Assembly: GCA_018389105.1 (NCBI GenBank)
Contig: JACATO010000626.1
Span: forward strand, 682,001 to 746,000
DNA length: 64,000 nt
From: Nautilus pompilius
Taxonomy: Eukaryota; Mollusca; Cephalopoda; Nautilida; Nautilidae
Reading direction: 5' to 3'
Under the pieces are notes generated by a model, which saw only the letters and a program-made list of their open reading frames with translations, was not told the DNA's origin and did no database searches. The position numbers were made by a program, and so were the translations under genes. Shown here piece after piece: positions 50,561 to 61,110 of this stretch. The stretch's first letter is position 1. Each line of letters begins with the position of its first letter.

Positions 50561-52999
50561 GTGGCCAAGACAACTGTGAATATTTGTACAAGAAGTCTCA
50601 TACAAAATATATCTGTATTGTTTTATTTACTGTGTGTGAGTTAGTCTGCTCTAGAATTATTGTTTATATGGTGGATATCACACATGACTGAAGACAGTTA
50701 TGGCATGGGATCTTTAGTTAGATAAGTACATTTCACTTCACATAAATTATTGACAATGTAGATTTTTTAAAATTATAAAAATAAAAAAGGTCTTTCCTCA
50801 GGAAATACCACAGACTGGATGTGAAACTATAATCATTAGTTTCTTATAGGCAATCTGTAATGAACTTTTGGCACAGTTTTACTTTCTCTGAAGCTGTCTT
50901 CTGATACTGATAAGAATCATTTCAGATGGATGCCTAATACTGCCAATAACATTTAGTGATCCAAACTGAAGTTTTATATAAAATATTTATTTTTATGATT
51001 TGAAGTTGACCTGTATAATATTATTAAAAACATTTTATGAGTAGTGTATATTTAACATATACATACATACATACAAAATGTTTATGATACTTCTAATTCT
51101 TATATATATTCATTGTTGCTGTTGTTCAATGAAATACAACTTTTTAAATATATATAGAAAGGTTGGTACAGTTTCGATTCCTAAAATTCTCAACCAGACA
51201 TTTTGAATTTTATAAACCTGATGACCAGTCTGCTGTATAGCAACATTCTGTTGTTGTTTTTCATGTTTACACTTGTTCACCTGTTAAAATGCATTATTAT
51301 ATCTATAAATAATCAGCATTATTTATTTTGAAGAAAATAATGCTGACACCCACTTATTATCCATTCTTAAACTTTATATTATCTTATGAAGTATATTTTT
51401 GATTTTTTAATGCATACAATGCCAGATACGTAGGCAACCAGTAACAAAAGCTGCTATCTGCCATTAGATCCAGAATGCCTCCTTATTTAGCATTGTTAAA
51501 TAACTAAAAAGCCAATTTTTTTTGCAATAGATTCTAGATATCCTACTTTATTAATTTTTAAAATCTTCCAGATTATTATTATATCGGTGAGACCTTAATA
51601 AAGCTACGTTCATGCTGATACTCAAGTAGCACATTTAAACCACCATAAATCCATATTGGTGGTGTTACTTCCAGAAAATCCACTAACCAAATATTACAAG
51701 ATGATATACAAAATCAGTGATCTTGTTTTGTTTATTTAATTAATATTCTGTGGCATACAAAATTTTTATAATAATCTAAATAGTATAATAGCTAATAAAT
51801 ATTGCAAATAAATTGTTTTTTTTGTTGGGTACATTTCCACTCCATTAGTAAAAATAATAAATTGAATTAAAAGTTCATTTATCACCATCCATACCATATT
51901 TAGAAATTCTGGGCAGGACTCAATAAACAGACCACACAACTTACAAGTAGCTTGAAGTAACTTTTAATTATCATTTAAGACTTCCAAAAAGTGTCTGAAA
52001 ACCATAGATTTTGATAAGAGTAGAGGATTAAAACCTCCAGCCTTACTGGAAGCTGATCAGGTTTTCTCCACTATCAGCTCCCAGAGTTTTGAATGCAGAT
52101 AGTGAGCTGCCATTTTCCCTCCAGCTTCATGTAATCTCTCATCAGCAAGTAGTTATCATGGCTTCCTGCTCAATTTTTGGAGATAACCCAGCTAATGTAC
52201 AGTGATATGTTTCATCCTGTTGTGCTATGGTTCATAGATAATGTGGAGTAGAGTTATTTTCACCAATAACTGAAAAGGCTATCAAAAGTGATACAGTTAA
52301 AATATTTCTAGAGGATCAGTACTTAGGCACAAATAAAGAATAGTCTTATTAATACAGGGACCAAAGACATTCAAAATAATGAAGTAAAATGGCTTCAATA
52401 GACTAAAAAATCTTAGCATTATCTGCCAAATATTAAAAAAAAAAAAACTTCTCTTAAATTTTGAAATAGTGTAATGAAGTATAATGGGATACTACTGTCA
52501 TGTGTGCAGTAACAACAACAGTATGCTAATAAATGGGTAAAAAGCACGAAGTATTGTAATTAACAGTACTACTAACAAGGATAATTCTTTAAATATTTAA
52601 AATTTAAAATTAGCACAAAGCAGTTTATTATGCTTCACAAAGTGGAAAATAAACAAAATAAGTTAATTAAGTAAAGAGAAAAAGGAAATATTTCATCCTG
52701 AAAAGTTAATGTAAATAAAAACAATTTGTGAAAGTTTTCTACAAATTATTAAGATGTGTTACTATTCAGGATAACCATTTAGATTTTTAAAAATAAAACA
52801 ACAATATGCTGTGTGATCTCCATTAATAAAAAATAATTTAATGTATCGCACTGGGCAAATTTTATTTTTACTGCTACTATATCATTACAGTGTCACACAT
52901 AAATTTATAATATCTGCCCTATTAATACTATTAATGAAATTGTCTAGTTTATTCTTAAAACTAGACACTTTCTTACTGCCCATAGAGATTAAAATAAGC
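50561..52999. other. AT-rich spacer, no supported gene
   Basis: No gene is supported. A short CATA repeat lies at 51055-51074. A moderately GC-richer patch at 51990-52260 has no recognisable coding frame. Confidence 0.45.
51055..51074. repeat. (CATA)n microsatellite
   Basis: About five tetranucleotide units within AT-rich DNA. Confidence 0.8.
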
Positions 53000-53990
53000 C
53001 GTTCTGATCACAGTGCTGTAATGACAGGTACAGCCATTGAATTCCTGCCAGCAGAAATCAATGCCTCGGACAGGAAGTTCAAAAGAACTGATAAAGTTAG
53101 GCAATGGGATGTTAGTGGAAGTCAACAAAAAATCTGCAAGGCACTGGATATTCCACTTTCAACTGTTAGTAGGGACTGACCAATCCAATAAAATCCATAT
53201 GACAATTGTTCATGCACATCTTGAATTTCCAAAATCAACAGAGCAGAAATTTTTTGATGTGAAATAGAACATGAAAACTAAATTTCAACAAACAGCTGTA
53301 AATATCAATATCACAGAAAATCTGCAGGTGTCCGTGAGAACTGTTGGTGTTATTTCCACAGCATGGAGTACAAGCGAAGAGTAGTAAAACATCCCAAGTA
53401 ATGTCAATCATCAACTGCAGATAATACCACACCACTCTCTTGCATTTTGGACACTATCAACTTCTGATAAGTTCAGGCTTTCAGGGCTATTATTAGTTTT
53501 CTAGAGTCTGGTGCCATCTAACGCAAGTTTCATTGAATGATTTGCAAGCAAAGGAATAAAATGGTCATCTGTCCTTCATTGTGGGAAGCATGATTTGGGC
53601 TAATGGATGATCACAAGTTGCCTGATACATCAAATTTTGCCTGTGTCAGGGTTTTGTTCGGTGTTATATTTTTACAAAAGACCATGCTCACCCTGCCTAC
53701 ATAATGCAAAGATGGAAAGAGAGAGAAGGCATCACAAATCTGCTAAGGCCTAGTCAGTCACTGGACATGAACCTCCTAAAACACATGTAAGTCTGTTCAT
53801 GACCAATCCCACTTCCCAGAATTCTCTAACACAGATTGTGTGCCAGGAATGGATTGTAATCTCACAGACTGGAATTAATTTTTCCACACATCATGCTAGT
53901 GCACTGCAGCTTTGCAAAAGCAAAAGACTACATCACAAAGTACTAACCTCACTCATAAAAAGGTGTCCTTTTTTAAAACATTGGTATTTA
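53000..53990 (+). pseudogene. Tc1-like transposase remnant 6 (nearly full span)
   Basis: Plus-strand Tc1-like element with most landmarks in order. At 53100-53170 an HTH block reads RQWDVSGSQQKICKALDIPL followed by STVSRD. EYKRRVVKHPK near 53365-53400 matches the usual YKRRVV segment after the second HTH. GSMIWANG near 53585 corresponds to GGSVMVWG. KDHAHPAYIMQRW near 53680 corresponds to QDNAPCHTA...Q.W, with the second catalytic Asp kept. LLRPSQSLDMNLLKHM near 53740-53790 corresponds to WPSQSPDLNPIEHLW. AKAKDYITKY near 53920 resembles the C-terminal KGG.T.Y tail. Stops and shifts separate the blocks. It is a sister of the 37.5 kb copy. Confidence 0.75.
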
Positions 53991-55319
53991 TTTACCGGTG
54001 CCAAGTCTCATTACATAAAAGTGATTTAATTAAGATTTATTATCCAGATCTTTTCAAGAAGTAGTGTTAGTTCCTAAATTTGTCTTTACCTTATTAATAT
54101 AAACTTAACATCATATATTTTAATGATTTGTCTTCTTCATCATCATCATCAGTGTCTACTTCATGAAATTAGATGTCACTTTTTTAAACTTTCCTGTCAG
54201 GTAGCTGTTAAAACCCATCAGAAACTTTCTAAACACTCTTTGCCATTTCTTTTTTTAGTGTTTGCTGTGTGTTGTCTGAATCTCATGATCTCTTTTAAAA
54301 AATTGTCTTTTGAGATGAAAGAGCAGAACCTTTTTTTCCAGTAATTACATGAGTAACTGAAATAAAAAGTTGAGCAAGAATTTTCATCCACAGACTGCAG
54401 AGACTTCTTTAAAAACAGCATTCTAATTATTTGTATCTCATATTTTATCAACAGTTTTTTGTTTTTTTTTTAATTTAAATTATTGGTTTGAGAAATCTGA
54501 AGTTATGAAGCCATTTTCCTTTATTTAATTTGTTTTAAAAAGTGCATTTGGTCACTGATTTAACAAAATTAACACCAATAAATGGAATGTGGAAAAGTGT
54601 CAGCAAAAATAAAACTTCAGTAAATGTAACTATCCCATAATTCATTGTGCCAACAGTTAAGGGAGCTAGAAACAAGCCCATGACCAAACTGGCTGACCCT
54701 TATTACTGTTCGTTAAATTTCAATTTAAAAAAAAAAAAATTTTGAGAGCTTAAATTAAGAAATCAAATGGTACAAAACTAGAAATACCAGCATATTATTT
54801 ATGCATATTTACTTTAAATATAATTTTGTTTTATTTTTATTTAAAAGAAAATTGTTTCTCAGCTTCAGATTCTGCAATTTCCCAACTTAAATACAGTCTT
54901 TTAAAAAAAAAACAAATTTTGGGAGGTTTAACAGTTTATTTAGAGTACAAATACTACAATAAACCACAGCAATAAATATTGGATTTTATTGTTAATTTAT
55001 TTTTATATATGTGCACTCTTTCCAGGCTTTGTGATATTTTAGATGACAAGAAACAGAATGATTAACTATCTAAAATCCTACACTAGATGACTAGTCATCC
55101 ACACCATGCCAATATGGTAGAACTGAACCAAGCACAGTCACAACAGACCAACATGTTATGATAACAGATTCCAAATTATTATTGAAGGGCACTGAACATT
55201 AATATTAATTAAAATACTTACTAATTAATTAATGTGCTCTAGCATTTTTATAAGACAATAGCATCAGAAGGACTTGTGAAAATTGGAAAAAATGTGGTTT
55301 GAACTTTATTGAAAATGTC
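53991..55319. other. AT-rich spacer, no supported gene
   Basis: Overlapping short open frames near 54123-54451 have no motif. A (ATC)-rich run lies at about 54137-54150. Poly-A runs occur at 54727-54739 and 54902-54911. Confidence 0.45.
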
Positions 55320-56250
55320 CATTACTTGTATGTTAGTGCCTGGAATGTCGACTTCTAGCTATGGCACATGCGTACATCTTACAGCTCTTGAACTGATATC
55401 TGCATCACATCCTGGCTTCAGTGATATTGTGCTACTTGAAATACTATGGGCAGATGATTATTGATGCTGATAAAGACAACACCTTAGCTCAGGTCAAACA
55501 CTTGCAAATGTTTAAGGAGGGGATTTAGATGGCCAGACCAGCTCATTGGTGTTGTTCTTCCTTAAAAAAGTCAGCCCTCTTCTGGGAGGATCAGTGTTAT
55601 CCTGTTTGAACATAAAGTGGTCCTCCTCACTGTGAAAAAGATTAATCTAAGCAAATAATAATGTTACTGCCAAGCAGTTTTTAATACTAATATTTAATGA
55701 AACACACTGCATATATGATATGTTAGAAATTAATTTGTATGCTGAATAAACACCAGTTATTTTCTCTCGTCTTTCTTGCTTGAAAAGAAAAAAAAAGAAT
55801 TTCAAGATACAAAAATATGAAAATTGATTTTCCTATCTATACCTTGAAACTTTTGTGCTGATGTGTAATGTTGGCAGCATTAAAATGTCAGGAAATAATA
55901 AACTGAATCACGATTCATCTGAAAAAATGACTGATGTTGATCATTACTAAATGATCGTTGTAGGGATGCCAATCAGTCAAATCGTCCAAATGTATTTTCT
56001 TTTGCACATTTTTCTGCCTGTTGATAATGGTGATTAAGTACACTGATACACCTGTCACTGTGCTGCTGTTAAGTTATAACTTCATACATGACATGAATAT
56101 ATCCATCAATCCTGATGTCGTACCATAGTGCTTAGAAATATCTGCATTTTTCAAGTCAACATTTTGCTGGGCAAGCAGACTGTCTCCTTCAAACTCAGGT
56201 TCACCAGGAAGACAAAATAAAAAAGAAATTGTGCCCTCCCATAAGCTTCA
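55320..56250 (-). pseudogene. Tc1-like transposase remnant 7
   Basis: Minus-strand Tc1-like remnant. VIFSDES near 55905-55930 is the first catalytic Asp block. HFMFKQDNTDPPRRGLTFLR near 55560-55610 matches QQDN.P.H.....FL and keeps the second Asp. KNNTNELVWPSKSP follows directly, matching the I.VL.WPSKSPDLNPIE stretch up to the point where the frame breaks. Upstream parts (55940-56250) are too decayed to read. The catalytic half is among the clearest of the seven Tc1-like remnants in the window. Confidence 0.75.
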
Positions 56251-58289
56251 AAGTCACATCTCAATTACTACTGTAGCACTTTATTGACTGGACCATGAAG
56301 GTGAAACAGAGAGGAATCCAATAAAGTTAGAAGTGTTAGTGAGTCTTCTATGGCAGCACCAGGCCACCTACACAGCCAAACTGCTCCCTGTCTTCTGGAA
56401 AGACCTTTACCAAACATACATAAAAGTAATGAAATAAGTATGGCCACATAAGTTTTTAAATCACAAATCTTTTTAAAAAGCACATTATAGATATTTGCAT
56501 GAAAACTCAAAAATGAGAGATAAGTAGGATAAAAGTGCTGAGCTTTCCTTCAGAAACACAAATGCAGGCTGGCATACACCTCTCTGTCATTAGTCATCAT
56601 GTTGTTAAACTCTGTCACTGTTAATTCTTAAAACAGGGCATTTCCATAAAGGACTCCCAGAGTATGAAATGCACTACGGTTCCTTCGCCAGCACCACTGA
56701 CCACAGCGGAAGACTAAATCAGCTCAGCAACCACACTCCTCACATTGTGAAACATCCAACCTCATCAGATTAACATAACCAAAATAAGATTAATTATGGA
56801 AATCAACATTTCCAGTGGAACTTGAAGATACGGAGGAGGATACATTAGTTGGATGAAACTCAGTTTCTTCTGCACTGTCAGTAGTCAGATGAGAGTTTGA
56901 CAGCATCACAGACAAGTTTACGGTCAAGAAAACACTGATGGAAATGTTGCTTGCAGTGGTGGTTCTGTCATAGGGTTTGAACTTGTTGCTCTGCACAGAA
57001 CTCTGAATGTAAAACTGGCACCATGAAAGCATTTATTTTGAAAATTACCCACTTGCTATTAAATCAGTATTTAGGAAGAATACCATTAGGAGCTCAGATT
57101 TTAGCCAGAAATGCCTTTAGATCATACAGTTATAATGCAGAAAACTTATGGAAAATCCAACACTCTCTTTAATGTCTGTCAGGATGTTTATGTATTATCC
57201 AGCTGTAATATAAAATATATTCCAGTTACAATCAAAGTGTATTCCTAAAGATTAGCAATAGAAAAATCTATAGATTTTTTAAATATTGGAAAAATATTAA
57301 TGACCATGCAGCTTTATCTACTTTAAATTACTTCATAATTTGCAATCAACTTTTCAATGACTATTGTATCAATCTGTTTTCTATAAATTTTCTATACAAC
57401 TGGTTTATTAACATTGTTTTATAAGGTTAAAAACATTTTTTTAAAATTATCATACTGATTCTCATTTTATCTTTGGATCTAACTTCACTAAGTCACTTTT
57501 GAATATTACTGTAGCCTCATCAAAGCATTGTCATTGTAGCCCTTCATCTTCAATATTGTCTGGTCACTCCACATACTGCAACTGACTTCTTGCAATGCTG
57601 TAACATGAATCCAGAGAGCTTCATTTCATCATTATTTGAATCAGAATCCATGCTCCACAACATGCTGTCTTCTGTGCCATCTAGTTCACTGAATATGTCT
57701 GTCTTCTTGAAATTTGTTCTGATCACATCAGAAAATAAGAAATTCCATTCATCTATGGCTCACTAAAGGAGATGGGGCTCTGACTTTCTAATCACCAGAT
57801 TGTTCCATTTCTCTTGGGTTTTTCTTAAACAGCTGATTCCAGGATACATTACCAACTAGTTGTACTATGCTAGTGAAACTATCCAGAATCATTGCAAATG
57901 TTGAGTTGCAGCCACATCCTTATTGCTGCTTAATTTCTCTCTCTTAAACAAGTCTCAAACTATATTTTATTGTGCAGGTGGCTCTAAGCATTTCAAGGAT
58001 GGGTAGAAATGATATTTTCATTCAGTCCTCACAAGAATCAAGAATCAAGAAAAAACAAAGATAGTTCATTTTCTTTTCAAATGAACAAGGACAGACAGTA
58101 TTTGCCCATTGGCCATCATGTTAGGCATGACTATCACTGTCTTGTTCATGCCAAATTGTTTGACTAACATGTTTTCCTCTAGAGTGATGCCAGGTCACAC
58201 TGCTTAGCATGCTGAAATAGATGGTTACATCATCCATAATTCTCAATACAGCATTGAAGAACTCAGTGGAATGTCCCCCCACCATTTTT
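56251..58289. other. Spacer with two short minus-strand open frames
   Basis: 56268-56510 and 56790-57032 are open on the minus strand. The latter is Ser/Thr-rich (TNVSSSVSSSSTGNVDFHN at its end) and could be a terminal exon, but no homologue is recognised. 57450-58290 contains scattered minus-strand codon-like runs (for example DIFSELDGTEDSMLWSMDS) that may belong to the element represented by dispersed repeat copy B. Confidence 0.4.
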
Positions 58290-58822
58290 TTCACAACATT
58301 GCATTCTGCCTTTTAAATCTGTTATAGCGCTTTCATCTTTTTGTGAAGCATCTGGCAACTGCACAGCAATTTCTGTGGCCAGAGGAAGTGAAGGTTTCTG
58401 TTTTTCTCTCACCTGTTTGCCTTAATCATGTCATTAAAAACTAGTAAAAAGTTGATGACCTATTTTAGCATTGCAAAGTTCTTGAAAACCCCCAATTAAC
58501 TACCTCTAACCTGTGTAAACAAGTCTGTAATCAGTACCTTTCATCAGCTGGTATCCATCTCCAATTATTTTTGTGTTCACAACAGGTTTCCTTGCCTAAT
58601 TGTAGATCTTGCATAGTTTGCTGTGCCAGCAGGAACATTATCATGCAGCTCACCTTCTTTGGCATTCTAACTCTTGTAAACACAAAATACATAATGGTTA
58701 CTAAGAAAATTTTGAATAAATGAATGAACACATAAGAGAGAATTGACGTTGTAGCAGAAATAATATACTAAAAGCATAGCAAATAATGAGCTGACACAAT
58801 CACAGTGCACGTGTCCTTTAAT
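58290..58822. repeat. Unnamed dispersed repeat, copy B, left part
   Basis: Matches 43860-44270 (copy A) and stops where the hAT element begins. The minus-strand open frame 58531-58731 lies inside it. The continuation of copy A is found on the far side of the hAT, so the two parts were once contiguous. Confidence 0.6.
58815..58822. repeat. Target-site duplication, left copy (hAT 3)
   Basis: CCTTTAAT directly before the left terminal repeat. The right flank at 60644-60651 reads CTTTAAAT, 6 of 8 identical. hAT elements create 8-bp duplications. Confidence 0.55.
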
Positions 58823-58837
58823 CTGTGTTTCTCAACC
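58823..58837 (+). repeat. hAT 3 left terminal inverted repeat
   Basis: CTGTGTTTCTCAACC, pairs with 60629-60643 at 13 of 15 positions. It is followed by a GTGAGCCATGAC.. stretch typical of subterminal sequence in this family. Confidence 0.8.
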
Positions 58838-58989
58838 AGTGAGCCATGACACTGACCAAGGTGTGCTGCATATTTCTACTTTTCATGAGTAATTTTATTA
58901 CCCTTTATTTTATTGGTTAGATTTGTGCCTTTAAGTATGAATTTTCTTCAGCTGGTGACCACTGACATCCATTGCCTGAACATATTGTG

Positions 58990-60540
58990 TGTCATGTGAG
59001 TACCGAGCAAGCTAAAATGGCATCTAGAAAGTAAACATCCATGTCTCTATTTGAGAAAGATGTGAAATGTTTCAAGCTCTTACTAGAAGGTAACTTAAAG
59101 CAAACAAACCTGATGACCAGGAGTGTGCAGTTTTCAGACAGTGCACAGAAGGTGAGTCATGTGGTAGCTCGGCTCTTTGCAAAAGCAAAGAACCAGATAG
59201 TATTGGACAATCCTTAATTCTTCCAGCATGCAAAGAAATTGTTAAGATTATGTTACAAAATGATGCTGCAGAAGAAATTAGTAAAGTCCCACATTCAAAT
59301 GACACTACTAATTGACATATCATTGATATGTCAGGTGATATTGAATCTTCCTTAAATTGAGATTAAGAGCTGACAAAAGGTTTTATATTCAAGTGAATGA
59401 ATCAACCGATATAAGCAGATTTGCTCAACTTATTTCTATCATCAGATTTGTAGATGCAGATGATATAAAAGAGCACTTTTTCTTTTGCAAAGAGTTACCT
59501 GAGAGGACTACAGGTGAAGAGATATTCACTGTAGGGAACAATTCTTCAGTGGTCAAAATGTAGTAGAGTTTACTGATGGAGCAGCATCTATGGTAGGAAA
59601 AATAAGAGTTTGTAACTAAGATTAGAGAGAAAAATCCTCCAACTACTGTGATACACTGCATGATCCATTGTGAAACTCTTATGGCCAAATCAATACCAGA
59701 CAAACTGAATGAAGTAATGGAACATGTTATTAAGATGGTTAACTTCATTAAGACACGACCACTCAAGTCACGTTTATTTTCTGTTCTATGTTCAGAAATG
59801 GGATCAGAGTACAAATTTCTATTGTTATACACAGAAGTTTGATGGCTGTCAAAAGGGAAGGTACTTACAAGAGTGTATAAAATGTGTAAAGAAGTGAAGG
59901 TTTTCTTCACACAAGAGGATTCTTGTTTTCTTAAATTTTTATTTGATATGTTTCAAAATTTGCATATCTTGCTGAATATGTCAAATCTTGAAATGCAAGG
60001 CAGAGATGAAAACATCCTTACCATCTCCGATAAGTTGGATGTGTTTATAGCTAAGTTATGTTTGTGGAGAAGACAGATATGGTCATCTGGATATGTTTTC
60101 CAATGTAGCACAGATAGATCCAGCAGTCAAAGTGAAAGATGTTATTGAACAGCATCTAGTATTGCTTCAGGATCACTTGAAACATTATTTTCCATCACTA
60201 GAAGTCAGTCATTTTGACTGGATCAGAAATTCATTTTCAAAAGCATCATGTGTAAGTGCTGAAAAGTTAGGAATACAAAAACAGACAGAATTGATAAGTA
60301 CGGACAAAAACTTAAAAATGAAATTTTCTGAAATGACATTGGGCAAGTTCTGATTGCTTCTGGACAGGCAATACAAGTTTTACTACCCTTTTGTTCGACA
60401 TACCTGTGTGAGTTAACATTTTCAACATTAATTGTCATAAAGAACAACAAAAGGGAGCGCTCGAGATCAGTGGATCAAGAGCTTGAGCATGTATAGCAAA
60501 GCAGGCCTAAATATCTCACTAATTATAATGAATAACACAA
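58990..60540 (+). pseudogene. hAT 3 transposase remnant
   Basis: Decayed DNA transposase. LLLEGNLKQTNLMTR (about 59075-59120) marks the region after the missing zinc finger. The catalytic core starts at 59357-59563 with FYIQVNESTDISRFAQL and EHFFFCKELPERTTGEEIF; the family has DESTDIS, so the first catalytic Asp reads Asn here. Then come DGAASMVGK near 59577-59600, HCETLMAKSIPDKLNEV at 59660-59720 and FIKTRPLKSRLFSVLCSEMG near 59745-59805. KVFFTQEDSCFL (59900) and MQGRDENILTISDKLDVF (59995-60050) follow. The C-terminal dimerisation domain is near 60370-60530. At least five frame breaks separate these pieces. The layout matches ZBED5, SCAND3 and FAM200-type proteins. Confidence 0.88.
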
Positions 60541-60628
60541 GTATAATTTAAATAAATTTTTGTATTGCTATATCTTTTGGTATGTCTTCAAATTTAAAGT
60601 TATATTTAATATGCCATTGGGCTGTAAA

Positions 60629-60643
60629 GGTTGAGAACCACTG
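60629..60643 (-). repeat. hAT 3 right terminal inverted repeat
   Basis: GGTTGAGAACCACTG on the plus strand, complementary to the left end. It is the better preserved copy of the usual CAGTGGTTCTCAACC terminus. Confidence 0.85.
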
Positions 60644-60651
60644 CTTTAAAT
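60644..60651. repeat. Target-site duplication, right copy (hAT 3)
   Basis: CTTTAAAT, 6 of 8 identical with the left copy at 58815-58822. Confidence 0.55.
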
Positions 60652-61110
60652 AGTTGTGCTATGTGATTAACAATGTAATAATCATATGTCCAAACAAGGA
60701 ATACTTTCCAAAGTATTACTAAACAAGGTGTGTACTTGTGAATTCCAAGGGGACACAATTTAAAGGCATAAGTGGAGAGGTTGGTTGACTAATAATAAGG
60801 CAATATTATGAATAAACAATCTACATTTATCACTGATTCGGATACTTCAGTGATGCAGATGATTTTGAAGCAAGCTACAACTGATTCAAAGTGAGATGAC
60901 TGATTTTTATTTAGTAATTAAATGCAATGATCAAGAGTAATCATATTTTCAGAATAAATGTATGTTTCAATAAACAATATTTGTGTACTGAAATAAATAT
61001 TCATAATGCAAAGAGTGGTAGTTTATTGAGCATCTTTATAAATGCAGACAAATGATATTTTAAAAATTGTTTTGAGACTGAAGTGCATTAGAAAATGAGC
61101 AGAAACTAGA
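60652..61110. repeat. Unnamed dispersed repeat, copy B, right part
   Basis: Continues the alignment with copy A (44280-44700) after the hAT insertion. Shared blocks include TTATCACTG, ACAACTGATT and GCAGACAAATGA against GCAAACAAATGA. No coding frame is visible in this part. Confidence 0.6.

Larger units (their letters stand above)
58823..60643 (+). mobile_element. hAT element 3, Buster/ZBED5-SCAND3-like, both ends visible
   Basis: An 1821-bp hAT transposon with terminal inverted repeats: CTGTGTTTCTCAACC at 58823-58837 and its complement GGTTGAGAACCACTG at 60629-60643 (13 of 15 paired), flanked by a degenerate 8-bp duplication. The ends are of the well-known CAGTGGTTCTCAACC type. The interior encodes a decayed Buster-type transposase on the same strand. 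The copy is shorter than typical full-length relatives and lacks a recognisable BED finger. It is inserted into copy B of the unnamed dispersed repeat. Confidence 0.88.

Noticed and set aside
54123-54150. ATC-rich run as a CRISPR-like or tandem coding repeat
   Set aside because: Only four or five trinucleotide units, an ordinary microsatellite.
59425-59910. 161-codon minus-strand ORF
   Set aside because: Antisense to the Buster-type hAT transposase, whose motifs are all on the plus strand.
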